Shown in pieces: positions 47,661 through 58,554 of a stretch of DNA of 64,000 bases. The DNA lies in assembly GCF_036850765.1 (NCBI RefSeq), contig NC_089495.1, positions 115,777,033 through 115,841,032 on the forward strand, written 5' to 3'. Both the position numbers and the translations under genes were made by a program. Below the pieces are notes generated by a model. It did not search any database and was not told the origin of the DNA. It saw only the letters and a program-made list of their open reading frames with translations. The first letter of the stretch is position 1. Each line of letters begins with the position of its first letter. This stretch comes from Saccopteryx bilineata (taxonomy: Eukaryota > Chordata > Mammalia > Chiroptera > Emballonuridae).

Positions 47661-47801
47661 AGTAAAGCACCTCTCAGTGAGTGGTTCACATAGTTATAAG
47701 TAAATAAGTCCAGTTGAATAAGTGGAAATATGAACTGTAGCTAAACAGAAACATCACCTTCCTGATCATGGGAGGCTGAATTCATGACACTTTCTCCCAG
47801 C

Positions 47802-48069
47802 TTTGTACTACGTGCTCTGTGCTGGGTGTGCCATGGTCACGAAAACCTCATGGAGCTAATCCCACTGCCAGGGGGTTGGGCAGTAGAAAAGCAAGCATTC
47901 ACACAGCAGTGAATGCCATAAAGGAGTAAACCACATAGAATGCAGATGGGTGTTGTGGTCAAAGGCCTATGAGAAAGAAACACCTGAGCTCAGATTTAAA
48001 GGAATTTTTAAAATTGATTTTAGAGAGAGAGGAAGGGAGAAAGAGGGACAGACAGACAGAAACATTGAT
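47802..48069 (+). repeat. Local duplicated block, copy A
   Basis: About 268 bp is nearly identical to 50183-50892 once a SINE in that copy is removed (for example GGAGCTAATCCCACTGCCAG in both). Both contain part of an ancient dispersed repeat and the start of a VES-like SINE. Homology ends abruptly at GAT (48067-48069), where a Rhin-1-type SINE has inserted. In copy A the ancient repeat seems to continue beyond the SINEs (48615-48740), so A is probably the original. Confidence 0.88.
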
Positions 48070-48560
48070 CTGTTTTCTTTTTTCTTTTCTTTTTTTTTTG
48101 TATTTTTCTGAAGCTGGAAACGGGGAGAGACAGTCAGACAGACTCCCGCATGTGCCCGACTGGGATCCACCCGGCATGCCCACCAGGGGGCGATGCTCTG
48201 CCCCTCCGGGGGGTTGCTCTGTCGCGATCAGAGCCACTCTAGCGCCTGGGGCAGAGGCCAAGGAGCCATCCCCAGCGCCCAGGCCGTCTTTACTCCAATG
48301 GAGCCTCGGCTGCGGGAGGGGAAGAGAGAGAGAGAGAGAGAGGAAGGAGAGGGGAAGGGGTAGAGAAGCAGATGGGCACTTCTCCTGTGTGCCCAGCCGG
48401 GAATCGAACCCGGGACTTCTGCACGCCAGGCCGACGCTCTACCACTGAGCCAACTGGCCAGGGCCCCGATCTGTTTTCTGTATGTGCCCTGACCAGGATC
48501 AAACCTGCAACTTTTGTGTATCTGGACGATGTTCTAACTAACCAAGTTATTTGGCCAGAG
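48010..48560 (-). mobile_element. VES-like SINE, split by a Rhin-1-type SINE
   Basis: Parts 48010-48078 and 48480-48560 form one element of about 150 bp: 'attgattttagagagagaggaagggag', 'agaaacattgatctg', then GTGCCCTGACCAGGATCAAA, 'gcaacttttgtgt' and TTGGCCAGAG. This is the antisense order of bat VES-type tRNA SINEs. Candidate target repeats TTTAAAGGAATTTTT (47995) and TTCAAAGGATTTTTT (48561) flank the whole. Confidence 0.75.
48079..48467 (-). mobile_element. Rhin-1-type SINE inside the VES-like SINE
   Basis: Full-length minus-strand copy with head GCCCTGGCCAGTTGGCTCAG ending near 48465. The direct repeat GATCTGTTTTCT occurs at 48067-48078 and 48468-48479, perfect. The nesting shows it is younger than the VES-like copy. 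Confidence 0.93.
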
Positions 48561-50182
48561 TTCAAAGGATTTTTTTAAACTTATTTTATATTAACAAAAA
48601 ACTGACCATTCAAAATATACAAGCAAAGCTTTTCAAGAGGATTGCACAGTCAGGGCAAAAGCCTGAGGTGGGAAGGCTGTTGGAACTTGGGGCATGTGTG
48701 TCTGGTGCACCGTGCATGAGGGGAACAGGAGGAGGTAAAGTTTCCAAAAACGATCAACTTGAGAGCTTTTGGTTTCCTAGCTTCACGATTCGATGACTTC
48801 ATCCAGTCTTGGGTCTCTCTCTGTAAGATGCAGGTGGGGGCCCTTTCCTGTCTTTCCTAGGCATCGGGTCCCGCTCCTGGCAAGCTGTCTGGGAAGCTCT
48901 CACACAGCAAGTGCAGGCTCCCCTGACTTTATCAATGGGTAGCCTGTAGTCAAGAATTGCAAAATGTGATTAAAATACAACTGCCATTGAAATCAGGTTT
49001 GGCTGCCCGTCCCTCCTGTATTCAGAAAAAAGAGTACCCCCGGACCTAGCAGGCAAAACGTGACATTGCTTGGAATAGACTTCGTGAAGGGCTGCCAAAT
49101 AGGCAGGAGGTCTTAATAACTGTGCCATCAAATTAGTAATTAGAGAGACCTGGTACTGGGGATGCACCATGGAAACGCTGTGACCTCTTGATAGCTCTGA
49201 TAGATGAGCTGTGACAACAGTGTTTCATTTGAGAAAGTACACACTTCAGGAGTAATTCCAGAGGACCACAGTCCCCTGACACTGGCCAAATGCTGCTCAC
49301 TGAAATCACAGATTAACTTCTCAGTAGTTCTTGTGGCCAGTTCAGTCCCCGAACAGTTCAAAAGAGGGAAGGGTTGACCCCGAAGTGTCCTATATCAGCA
49401 GAGAAGTACAGATCAAATGCATTTACTTAGCTGGTTTCAGCTGGAATCCAAGGCCAGGTGACCAAATTTCTACAATTTCCTCTCTCAGGGGGTAGTTGCA
49501 ACCTACAAGAGATGGTGCCAGGAGGCTATACAGAGGCAATGCTTTAAGCACACAAACTGAGCCTGCTCATGAGAGGACACTGAGCACAGCCCACACGCAG
49601 TGGCGCACACCCTGGCGGCTTCTTTTTATTGAAACTGATGAAGCTGTGGGGCTAATGGCTTTGCATAAATCATCAGCGGTAATACACTTTCAAGGGTAAT
49701 CATGACATTAATATACCAAGCAGGAAGTAAAATAATTAAAATTTAGCACGTTGCAGTACTGGCGGATCCAAAATTAATCTAAAGCACCTTTCCTTGGTAC
49801 AAATGAGCAATTGCTTCAGTTCATAGACAGGGGCACTCAAAGAAAGTCTACACTACCCTCAGCGACAAAAACATTCCCACTTCCCACACTGCAAATCACC
49901 TGCTTATATTTTTATTTCTTTTCCTTTCTTCTCTGGTGTTTCTTTCTTAAAATGTTTCACCTGCCCTTAAGTTAACTATGTGGCAAGGAACTGTGTAAAA
50001 TAGATATCCTATAAATCTTGAAAGTAAGGCAGAGAAAAATTGTTCCCAATTAAACCTTTGGAAAACAGTTCCAGCCCAGAAAGTGGACGTGGATATGCAC
50101 AATGGGGAGAAATTTGCTGCCAGGAGCATCTATTTTAATATATCTGCAAAAAGGTAATAAAATATCCAAGCTGGATCCCATA
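48561..50182. other. Unassigned sequence with an ancient-repeat remnant
   Basis: Positions 48610-48740 ('gggcaaaagcctgaggtgggaagg...') look like the continuation of the ancient repeat in duplication copy A. The rest (about 1.4 kb) has no recognisable gene or repeat. Confidence 0.4.
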
Positions 50183-50892
50183 TTTGTACTATGTGCTATG
50201 TGCTGGGTGTGCCACAGTCACGAAAACCTCATGGAGCTAATCCCACTGCCAGAGGGTTGGGCAGTAGAAAAGTAAGCATTCAGCCCTGGCTGGTTGGCTC
50301 AGTGGTAGAGCGTCGGCCTGGCATGCGGAAGTCCTGGGGTCGATCCCCGGTCAGAGCACACAGAAGAAGCGCCCATCTGCTTCTCCACCCCTCCCCCTCT
50401 CCTTCCTCTCTGTCTCTCTCTTCCCCTCCAGCAGCCGAGGCTCCATTGGAGGAAAGATGGCCCGGGTGCTGGGGATGGCTCCTTGGCCTCTGCCCCAGGC
50501 GCTAGAGTGGCTCTGATCGCAACAAAGCGACGCCCCGGAGGGGCAGAGCATCGCCCCTGGTGGGTAGAGCATCGCCCCTGGTGGGCGTGCCGGGTGGATC
50601 CCGGTCGGGCGCATGCGGGAGTCTGTCTGTCTCTCTCCATTTCCAGCTTCAAAAATAAATAAATAAATGAATGAATGAATGAATGAATGAATGAATGAAT
50701 GAATGAATGAAAAGTAAGCATTCACACAGCAGTGAATGCCATAAAGGAGTAAACCAGACAGAATGCAGATGGGTGTTGTGGTCAAAGGCCTCTGAGGAAG
50801 AAATACTTGAGCTCAGATTTAAAGGAATTTTTAAAATTGATTTTAGAGAGAGAGGAAGGGAGAAAGAGGGACAGACAGACAGAAACACCGAT
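50183..50892 (+). repeat. Local duplicated block, copy B, with SINE insertion
   Basis: It matches copy A (47802-48069) with few differences over 50183-50282 and 50709-50892, interrupted by a SINE absent from copy A. It ends at GAT (50890-50892), after which the sequence is unrelated. It therefore contains only a truncated VES-like SINE. Confidence 0.88.
50283..50708 (+). mobile_element. Rhin-1-type SINE with expanded (AATG)n tail
   Basis: Full-length plus-strand copy, head GCCCTGGCTGGTTGGCTCAG. The direct repeat GAAAAGTAAGCATTCA occurs at 50267-50282 and 50709-50724, perfect. The tail has become an AAAT/AATG microsatellite (50653-50710). Three similar CCCCTGGTGGGCGTG-type units occur in its 3' half. 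Confidence 0.94.
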
Positions 50893-50899
50893 AGTGAGC

Positions 50900-52990
50900 C
50901 ACAGGGGCAAGATATGAACCAGCAGCACTGAATAGCCCCAATTCCTTGATGAAGTAAGTATCTGTGATGCGTGGTGTCTTATGAAAGATAATGAGCAAAG
51001 ACTTTACCTGTTGTCATACATAATCTCATATACAGGCCACAGCTTTAAAACAATATTTTGCAGAGAACCACACCCCAATGTCTTAAGCCTGGAACAACCT
51101 GGACCTCAAAGCTCAACAATAGCACATGTGGCACTTTCCTTCAGCATGACGTCAAGAAGACACTCCCTCCAATGGACAAGGTACCTGGCACCCAGACCGC
51201 CTCCCAATTAAAAACCAACCCTTCCCTGAACTGCAAACTAGGTAAAGTGAGCTTAGAACCTCTTACCTCACTTACTAACTCACCTTAATGTTATTTCTTT
51301 TCTCTTCAATCTCACAATCTTCTATAGGGAGTGTAGGGATCTCTGAGATTCTGGAAAGAAAAGGAGCTACTGCGTTTCTATTGCCCTTGTAAGAATTCCT
51401 TGAACAAGTAATTAACTTAGACTTAATTAATGAGAAAAATCCAAAAGAATTTCTAATGGCAGTATTTACAACACTAGGGAAGGTGAATTAGCAACAAGGG
51501 ATGGGGTAGTGTCCCCAATGTGTCTTATATCATGTTATCCAAATCACAGTTCACATGCTGCTTATATGTAACAACAATTCTTAGGATTCATTATTTGAAG
51601 CAGACACCACTATTTCCTACATTAAAAATTCCTCTGGTATGTTAGATCACCCTCAATTGATGGGACACATGAGCATAAATATAGAGTGAAGAAAACTGTC
51701 AATTAAAGTCAGGTTTTGGAGGACCACCTGGCTAAAAAGAACCCCCAGTAAATGGCCAGAAAATGGCTTTGTTTGGGAAATAGTAAAAGCCCTACGCATA
51801 TTATCTTGTGCCTTTCTGCATAAAATTTCACTCTTGCATGATTTAAATGAAGCTCTTTCTGTTAAAAGCAGAGGTCACGGATGGGGACAGGTTCCACTGA
51901 AATTCTGCACACACTCGAAGCACAAGTTGGTGCCATGTTCCTCAAGTATTTTCTGGCACATATCCCAAAACTGTTGTAACTCTTTTATCACCTCTGTCCA
52001 TTGCCTGCACATTTAAGGGCACAGAAAAAGGTAGTTCATGCAGGTGCCTTTCATTCACAGCAAGTTGAGAAATGTTGATCAGATGCCTATTAAGTGAAGG
52101 AAACGAAAAGTGGGAAGCAGAGAGAAAGGAGGGGAAGGAGAAGATGCACAAACAGAAAAAAGAGGAGGAGAAAGAGCAGGGGAATAGCAGAGGGAAGGAG
52201 AGCAGGGCGGAGGAGGAGGGGAGGGAGAAGGAGAGGAAAGAGAAGAAATCAAGGGTGAAACTGTATTCAGCTCACTAAGGACTTCTTCCCCATCACCCTC
52301 AGATGCATGCCTGTCATCCCCTGTCTCTCAATACTACGGTGACAACTCCCAGTCACTCTTACTAATATACAGAAGTGATAGTATTTCTAAAACTTTACCA
52401 TTTAGTTCCAAAGTAGCCAATTATCAGGGTGGTTTTAACCAAGGGGCCCATGACTTTTCCTCCAGGAAGTGTGCCAAGTGCCATGTTTATTAAGCTACTG
52501 TAATGATACAACTGGAAACATTTTGCTTCTATACTTTATTTGGGTTTACATCATGTTGAATTGTGATAACTTTGTCACCAAGCATAATTAAGAAAATAAT
52601 GTCATTCTGGAGTACACAACACAGGTGAAATATAATTATTGGAACTTGGAGGAATGAACTCTTACAAATGCAGAAGCAACTTGAAGGAAGATCAGAAAAG
52701 CATGCATCAGCCACCCTTGACTCAGTGGTGATACCATCTCCATGGGCCGCATCTAAGTGACCAACCACCAGCTGGGAGGCCAGCTAAGTGCAGGAACAGG
52801 GGCTGCAGCTCCAAGGAACATCTGGTCCATTGAGTAGCTGAGGAAAGGCTATAAATGATTAGAGCTAATGTATCTTCAGAATAAAACCCCAAAAACATAA
52901 AAAATAAAAAATTTAATATTTTCTTTGCCAGCTGACCTCCCCTGCTTTGGCCCTGTCTCACAAGAAAAGTGTTAGGCATGGCCTACAACA
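50900..52990. other. Unassigned sequence with a polypurine tract
   Basis: No recognisable gene. The stretch 52096-52252 is almost entirely A and G (runs such as GGAGGAGGGGAGGGAGAAGG). Confidence 0.45.
52096..52252 (+). repeat. Polypurine tract, about 155 bp
   Basis: Nearly uninterrupted purines on the plus strand with only scattered pyrimidines. The open frame through it is a composition artefact. Confidence 0.8.
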
Positions 52991-52995
52991 AACTA

Positions 52996-53168
52996 GTTGC
53001 CTTAAACTATTTGTGTCTCCCCAAAATTTATGTGTTGAAACTTAATGGCCCTGGCTAGTTGACTCAGCTAGTGGTAGAGCATCGGCCAGCCATGGAGAAG
53101 TTCCCCATTTGATTCCAGTCAGGGCACACAGGAGAAGCGACCATCTGCTCCTCCACCTCTCCCTCTCC

Positions 53169-53219
<51 letters not shown>

Positions 53220-53753
53220 CTCTTCCACTTCCATAGCCATGGTTCAGTTGGTTTGAGTGCATCAGCCCCAGGTACTGAAGATGGCTCTGTGGAGCCTCCA
53301 CCTTAGGTGCTACAAATACTTCAGTTGCTAGCATGGCCCCAGATGGGCAGAGTATCAGCTCCAGATGGGAGTTGCAAGGTGGAGCCCATGAGAGAGTCTG
53401 TCTCTCTATCTCTCCTTCTCTCCCTTGGAAAAAGGAGAAAAAAAGAAAAAAAAAGAAACCTAATCCTCAATGTCATGGTATTAGGAGTGGGACCTTTGGG
53501 AGGAGAGTAAGGCCTGAGAGAGGAGTCTTCGTGAGTGGGATTGATGCCCCTATGAAAGAGATCCTAAAGAGCTCCCTGTCTCTTCCTTGTGGGACAGCCA
53601 GGTGACGACCAGGAAACAGGTGTTCACAGACACAGTATCTGCCCACACCTTGGCATTGGACCTTCCAGCCTTCAGAACTGTGAGAAATAAGTGTTTGCAT
53701 CTAGTCACCTAGTCCGTGGTATTTTGCTATGGCAACTCAAACAGATTAAGACA
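52996..53753 (+). mobile_element. ERVL-MaLR LTR (MLT1/MST type), split by a SINE
   Basis: The left part has 'tttgtgtctccccaaaatttatgtgttgaaac' and the right part continues CCTAATCCTCAATGTCATGG, GGGACCTTTGGGAGG, 'tggaccttccagccttcagaactgtgagaaataag' and 'tggtattttgctatggcaac...aagaca'. This is the standard order of MST/MLT1 LTRs, ending in CA at 53753. A non-coding relic of an ancient endogenous retrovirus-like element. The SINE at 53048-53454 is a later insertion. Confidence 0.9.
53048..53454 (+). mobile_element. Diverged Rhin-1-like SINE with (CT)n expansion
   Basis: Head GCCCTGGCTAGTTGACTCAG, GTCAGGGCACACAGGAGAAG and the family body. The CT-rich region has become a pure (TC)n run at 53171-53218. 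Flanking repeats GAAACTTAAT (53037-53046) and GAAACCTAAT (53455-53464). Confidence 0.9.
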
Positions 53754-53759
53754 ATAGAC

Positions 53760-54900
53760 AGTAGGGAAATAACATTCTCTCATAGGTAATGTATAATTTG
53801 AGAACAGGAACGGACATAGCTCATGGCACAAAGCCAACGTTAAATTAAATAGTGTATTGACCTGTTAATTATGGTCCAATTGGGCACTGGGCTAGGGACT
53901 GACTCTAACCTAGACCAGACCCAGAGATGGCAAATACTTCTGCATTTTCTCTCCCCTAAAGTCAGGATATTTTAGAAGCTAGCACAGAGACCCTGTCCTC
54001 AGGGGCCAATCCCAAAGCAGGTGGCTGGACAAAGATGGGAAGGGTGGGATCCCAGCACGTGTTTGCCATCAGATAAAATTAACATTTGTGCCCAAATTTT
54101 AAGTAGTAACTTGCTTCAGTTTATGTGAACAGAACAAGGACAAGGGGTCTGGAAAAGAAACAAGCTAAGTGCCAGGTATCTTTGGAGCAGTTTTTGAAGG
54201 CTCCTCACATTATGATCAAATGAGTTTTCCTTTGGGTTTTAATCTGTGTCACCTAAAACGGAAATTGCTTCGTTATTTGGCTTGCTTGCAATTTTTTAAA
54301 ATTATTTTGTAAATATTTTATAATATTTAAAGCAGCATATAATGAGGACTCTACACCTCTTGCAGCAGAAAATAATTAATAATACTTAGCACTTGATAGC
54401 ACTTTTCATCATTAAAAGTCTTTGTAGACATTAATTAAGAGATAAATACTTCATCTTTTTCAGTTGCTGTTAGGCATCTGTCATTGCATTTCATGAATAT
54501 TGGTTGCAATAAGAACCAATTGATTCTAGAATACAAATTGCCAGAGGTTTGCTTAATAGGTAAAAATGAACCTTCGCATGCTTTCTACTGTACTTTGTTC
54601 CTTTGATTAGGTTTGTAAATAACTTTTATTCATGGCTCCATCTTAAAATCTATTTTTTTCTTTGATTATAACTACTGTGATGTTACTTTAAAAAACAAAT
54701 ATTTTGTCAAGGATTTTGCATTATCCAAATGTGAAAGAAGCTTCATAAACAAAGGCATCAAAAGTAGTCATGTTCATGAAGCAATAGTTGGCAAAGTAAA
54801 AGCAACCCCCTGCTTCCCTTCCTTGGAGAATAGAGGATCCTGATTGTCTCTCTTCCTCCTTCTACAGGGACACACTCATCTTCACCTCTAGGGTCCAACT
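53760..54900. other. Unassigned sequence
   Basis: About 1.1 kb, AT-rich in its second half, with no recognisable gene or repeat. Confidence 0.4.
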
Positions 54901-54913
54901 GACAGCTTTATTT

Positions 54914-55133
54914 ATTAATTTTAATTGAGAGGGGGGGAGACAGAGGGACAGACTTCTGCATGGACCCTGACCAGGATCCACCTTCCAAGCCTCCTATAGG
55001 GCATACTCTGATCATCTCTGGCTGGTGCTCAGCAACCAAGTTATTTTTAGTGCCTAAGGTGGAGGCTTCATGGATCTATCTTCAGCACCTGGGGTCAATT
55101 TGGTTGAACCAATCAAGTCGTGGCTGCAGGAGG

Positions 55134-55183
<50 letters not shown>

Positions 55184-55303
55184 GAAGGGGAGGGGTGAAG
55201 AAGCTGATGTTGCTTCTCCAGTGTGCCCTGACCAGGAATTGAATCTGGAACATTCACATGCTGAGCTGATGCTCTACCACTGAGCCACCCTCCAACCAGG
55301 GCC
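54914..55303 (-). mobile_element. Diverged Rhin-1-like SINE with (GA)n expansion
   Basis: The minus strand starts GGCCCTGGTTGGAGGGTGGC and follows the family order. The internal purine-rich part is a pure (GA)n run at 55137-55178. The direct repeat ACAGCTTTATTT occurs at 54902-54913 and 55309-55320. Confidence 0.9.
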
Positions 55304-55324
55304 AGCGTACAGCTTTATTTTAAT

Positions 55325-55930
55325 GGTCCTCTTCCTCCACACATCTCTCCCCATTTGTTTCTGATGTCTGGAATTTTAAAGATAATCCTTTTTTTTTCTT
55401 TTTTTATAACGTGAGGTAATAAATTTTGCCTCTTACTTGTCATGTGAAATATTAATAGTTGCCCTCAGGCCCAGAGCCTCAACATCTTTCCTCTTTTCCA
55501 CCCTCACCTCTATTTACCTCCTTAATTTCTGTCCTTAATTTCTGGCTCCAGTCTCACCCAAGCTCCTTCCCCCATTGACACTGGATGTTTCCCTTTCATT
55601 CTTCCAGCTATCAATGTTTTAAAGTTTATCTTAAAGGTCTCCCTCCCTACTGATTCCTTTAAATGCAAACCACATGGTTGTATGTATTCCGTCAAGGTAC
55701 TATCGGTCCTTCTCCTGTAAGAGCAGACTTCACCATGAGTAGCTTCATCATTGTCTCCATTTTCTCCCTTCCCTTTCATTCTTGAAATGACATCAATTGC
55801 TTTCTGCTCTCAAGTCCACAAACTCACAAACTGTGGTCTTAACACCCTGCAAAGGAAACCAATGATCATCTGAGTGCAGCTCCAATAGATGCTGTCCATT
55901 CAGTTCCTCCTTCCTGAGCTCCCTCAATAC
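55325..55930. other. Unassigned sequence
   Basis: About 600 bp with no recognisable gene. A minus-strand open frame at 55522-55779 has no domain. Confidence 0.4.
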
Positions 55931-55935
55931 CCTTC

Positions 55936-56574
55936 TGTTACAGTAACATAATGTTACAGTAATTAAATATATAGAAACATAGAAAAATATGGAAGATATA
56001 TAGAAATAAGTTAGAATATAATATTAAAAGCCATTAAGGCAAGTGAATAAGGCTATGCCATCTGGGTGGGATCTAATCTAGTGTGTACAGATAAGATAGG
56101 CAGACTGCCTTTAGTGCAGGGCTCAGTTAGTGTGAGTGTGTATAGTTATATATAGTTAAAAAGTGGCTTGATGTTATAACTTTATAGGTTAACATAAACA
56201 AGAAGCTTCCCTAAGAATACCTTAAAAGTGGCTTGATGTGACATTTCAGTAGATTAATATAAAAAGGGCTCCCTGTTAGAAACTCTCAAAAAGGTGGTTT
56301 GATGTGATAATCCTGTAGATTGACACCTGTTAGAAGTTATAGGCCAGAAAAGGTACTAAAGCTAAGGGCCCCCCCTGCTGCGGTAGTCGCCCAGACTCTA
56401 ATATGAACATGGACTGTCTCCACACCACTCTGACCAAGGACAGCCGAGAGGAGCATGCCGACAGGGGCTCCTTCAGCTGTACCCAGGCACGCCAAAATGA
56501 CTTGTAAGTAATTAACTGCCTCTGTGACTCTTGCAACTAACTTGTGTGTCTATCGTGTCTTTCCTCCGGTGGCA
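55936..56574 (+). mobile_element. LTR of an ERVL-like endogenous retrovirus with repeated U3 units
   Basis: Three tandem units of about 65 bp start at 56159, 56224 and 56288, sharing AAAAGTGGCTTGATGT-like cores, as in repeated LTR enhancers. A TATAAAAAGG box lies at 56258-56267. The right end is CTCCGGTGGCA. Two bases later TGGTGTCAG (56577-56585) fits the start of a tRNA-Leu primer-binding site as used by ERVL-type elements. The left edge is uncertain (TGTTACAGTAA occurs twice, at 55936 and 55952). Confidence 0.55.
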
Positions 56575-56870
56575 GTTGGTGTCAGCACTGATAAATAGAA
56601 TCCTCATAGCTGCCTCAAGAGTAGTCTCGAAGAGGCTGCCAGCCCTGCTGATAAGCAGGAGTGTCCCACCGTGCAGGGAAGTCAAATCAGCCTGATCGAC
56701 GTAGAGCTTGGGCTCTACTGGGACACCTTCTCTCCTGGTTCTCCACATATATATTGAAGGCTCCTTTTCAGTCTTTTTCAGCATTCTCATCTCCCTAAGT
56801 GTAGGTGTTTCCAAGGATTCTTCCCTATGAGGTCTAATCACTGTCTGCACTCTTGCTAGGGGACTTCATG
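56575..56870 (+). mobile_element. Possible start of the internal region after the LTR
   Basis: It begins with the Leu-type primer-binding site and continues for an unknown distance. No gag-like reading frame is recognisable on the plus strand, and the 112-codon minus-strand frame here has no identifiable feature. If internal, it is short and degraded. Confidence 0.3.
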
Positions 56871-56989
56871 AATCCTAGGCTACAACGGCCACCTGCAGCC
56901 ACAGGTTAAACATGTTATACCCCTTTTTGTTCTGTTTTCAACTCTCTCTTTCCTCTGCTTGAGTGATATTTATTCCTCTTCAGTCTAAA

Positions 56990-57260
56990 GAACTCTATCA
57001 ATTTTCAAGACTCAGTTCAAAAATAATTCTCAAATTCCTTTTATTTTTCCTCTCCAACTGCAACCGCCCTTTAACCCTGATACAATTAGTTGCTTCCTCC
57101 TCAGCACTCCCTTGGCATCTTACATGTATTGTATGGATGTGTGGATGTGTATGTTCAAATGTTGAGATTTGTCAAGAACAGGGATCTCAACCTTATTATC
57201 TTTGCATTCTCAGCATAGAGAGCAGTAGCAATAAGTCAGGCCATGATGACTATTTCATAT
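56990..57260 (-). repeat. L2-like relic, antisense
   Basis: 'caagactcagttcaaaaataattctc', 'ttagttgcttcctcctcagcactcccttggcatc' resembles the antisense L2 3' region ('...agactcagctcaaatgtcacctcctcc...'). Diverged and not certain. Confidence 0.35.
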
Positions 57261-58490
57261 TAGAGAGTGGGAGAGAATACGGTAACAATGCAAATTTGGC
57301 TCAAGGTTACTTTTTCTTCTTTTTACTCCTAAAACAGTTAACAAACAATGCAAAGATTATAAAACAGACAAGAATGCTGGCGTGACACATGACGCCACAC
57401 ATGAATAGTATGAGTGTTTGGAGACTTTTAATTGTATAATGATAAATAGCGTGATGATTATTGATACGTGACCTTCACTAGCTCCCCATTGCTTGTGTTT
57501 GTAGCTCACAGAGACATGTCCAAATACTGGCAGGCCACACACAGTGAGACTTCTACCATGTCAGAGAAGCTGAGAACCCAAATTAGCTTTCTTCTATATA
57601 CACAGCCATGCCAGCAGCCAGAAATACTTTTTCTCAGTGTATAAGAAAATAATTGTACAATACAACTGAGTGAGCAACATCCAGCCTCATACCCAGCTTC
57701 CTAGCCTCAAGTCATGTTACTGAGTTAAACTCTCCTTACCTAGATTTGTACTTTAAGACCTAGGGATTTTTGAGTGTTTGTTTATGAGTTTTTCATGGTT
57801 AGGCAAGGCCAGAACTATACAGGTCTCATAAACATTGAATGAATTAATTAACAAATGACTAAATGACCACTTGTTTGAAGTAATGAGTTGACTGTGAAAG
57901 ATATTGTTTATTCACTTGCTGATAGTGGGGGTAACTCAGACCCACTGGGTATGAGTAACCTGGATTACCTGTGATAAGCAACTATCAGAGCTAACCCAGG
58001 AACATGAATGTAAGAAGACTTATTGAGTTTGAGAAATAGTGTCTATTTTTTCTATCTCTCACTGTAATTTGGATATTAAATTATATTTTCCAACTGTTTC
58101 TCATTCAGTTGGGAAAGGTCAGCCCAACTATGTGAATGATGGTTTATCACAATTTCATTAAGAAACTCCCTCCTGAAGTATTTAACAACAGAATGTATAA
58201 ATGTAGTTGCATACGTACTATGTATCTAAGTTTATTCAGAGAAACTCAACAATTATTCCATTTAAATTGATCTTTGTGTCTTAGAGATTCTATTTTAGAT
58301 AGTATCACTTTGCATACAAAATAGCAGAATAGTTACTGATAACTTTAGTAAGAATTCAATAACAATTTGGCCAAATATCTCTAGTGATACAAAAGAAATA
58401 CAGTTACCTAAATGCAAACATATTCTGAGGGGGGGGGTCTTTTATGTGCCAAAGACTATGAAAGACTGGTCTTTGGATTTATTGATGAGG
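57261..58490. other. Unassigned sequence
   Basis: About 1.2 kb with no recognisable gene or repeat. Confidence 0.4.

Positions 58491-58551
<61 letters not shown>
58491..58551 (+). repeat. (TA)n(GT)n microsatellite
   Basis: A short TA run followed by about 24 perfect GT units (58502-58550). The open frame through it is an artefact. Confidence 0.95.
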
Positions 58552-58553
<2 letters not shown>

Positions 58554-58554
58554 A

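Noticed and set aside
50183..50892. Copy B of the local duplication as a retroposed 3' transduction of the copy A SINE
   Set aside because: A transduced copy would have a T-rich boundary on its left and usually its own target duplication. Neither is present.
52072..52278. Open frame rich in E and K
   Set aside because: It translates the polypurine tract.
56512..56850. 112-codon minus-strand frame after the ERVL-like LTR
   Set aside because: It lies on the opposite strand to the LTR and has no recognisable retroviral or cellular domain.
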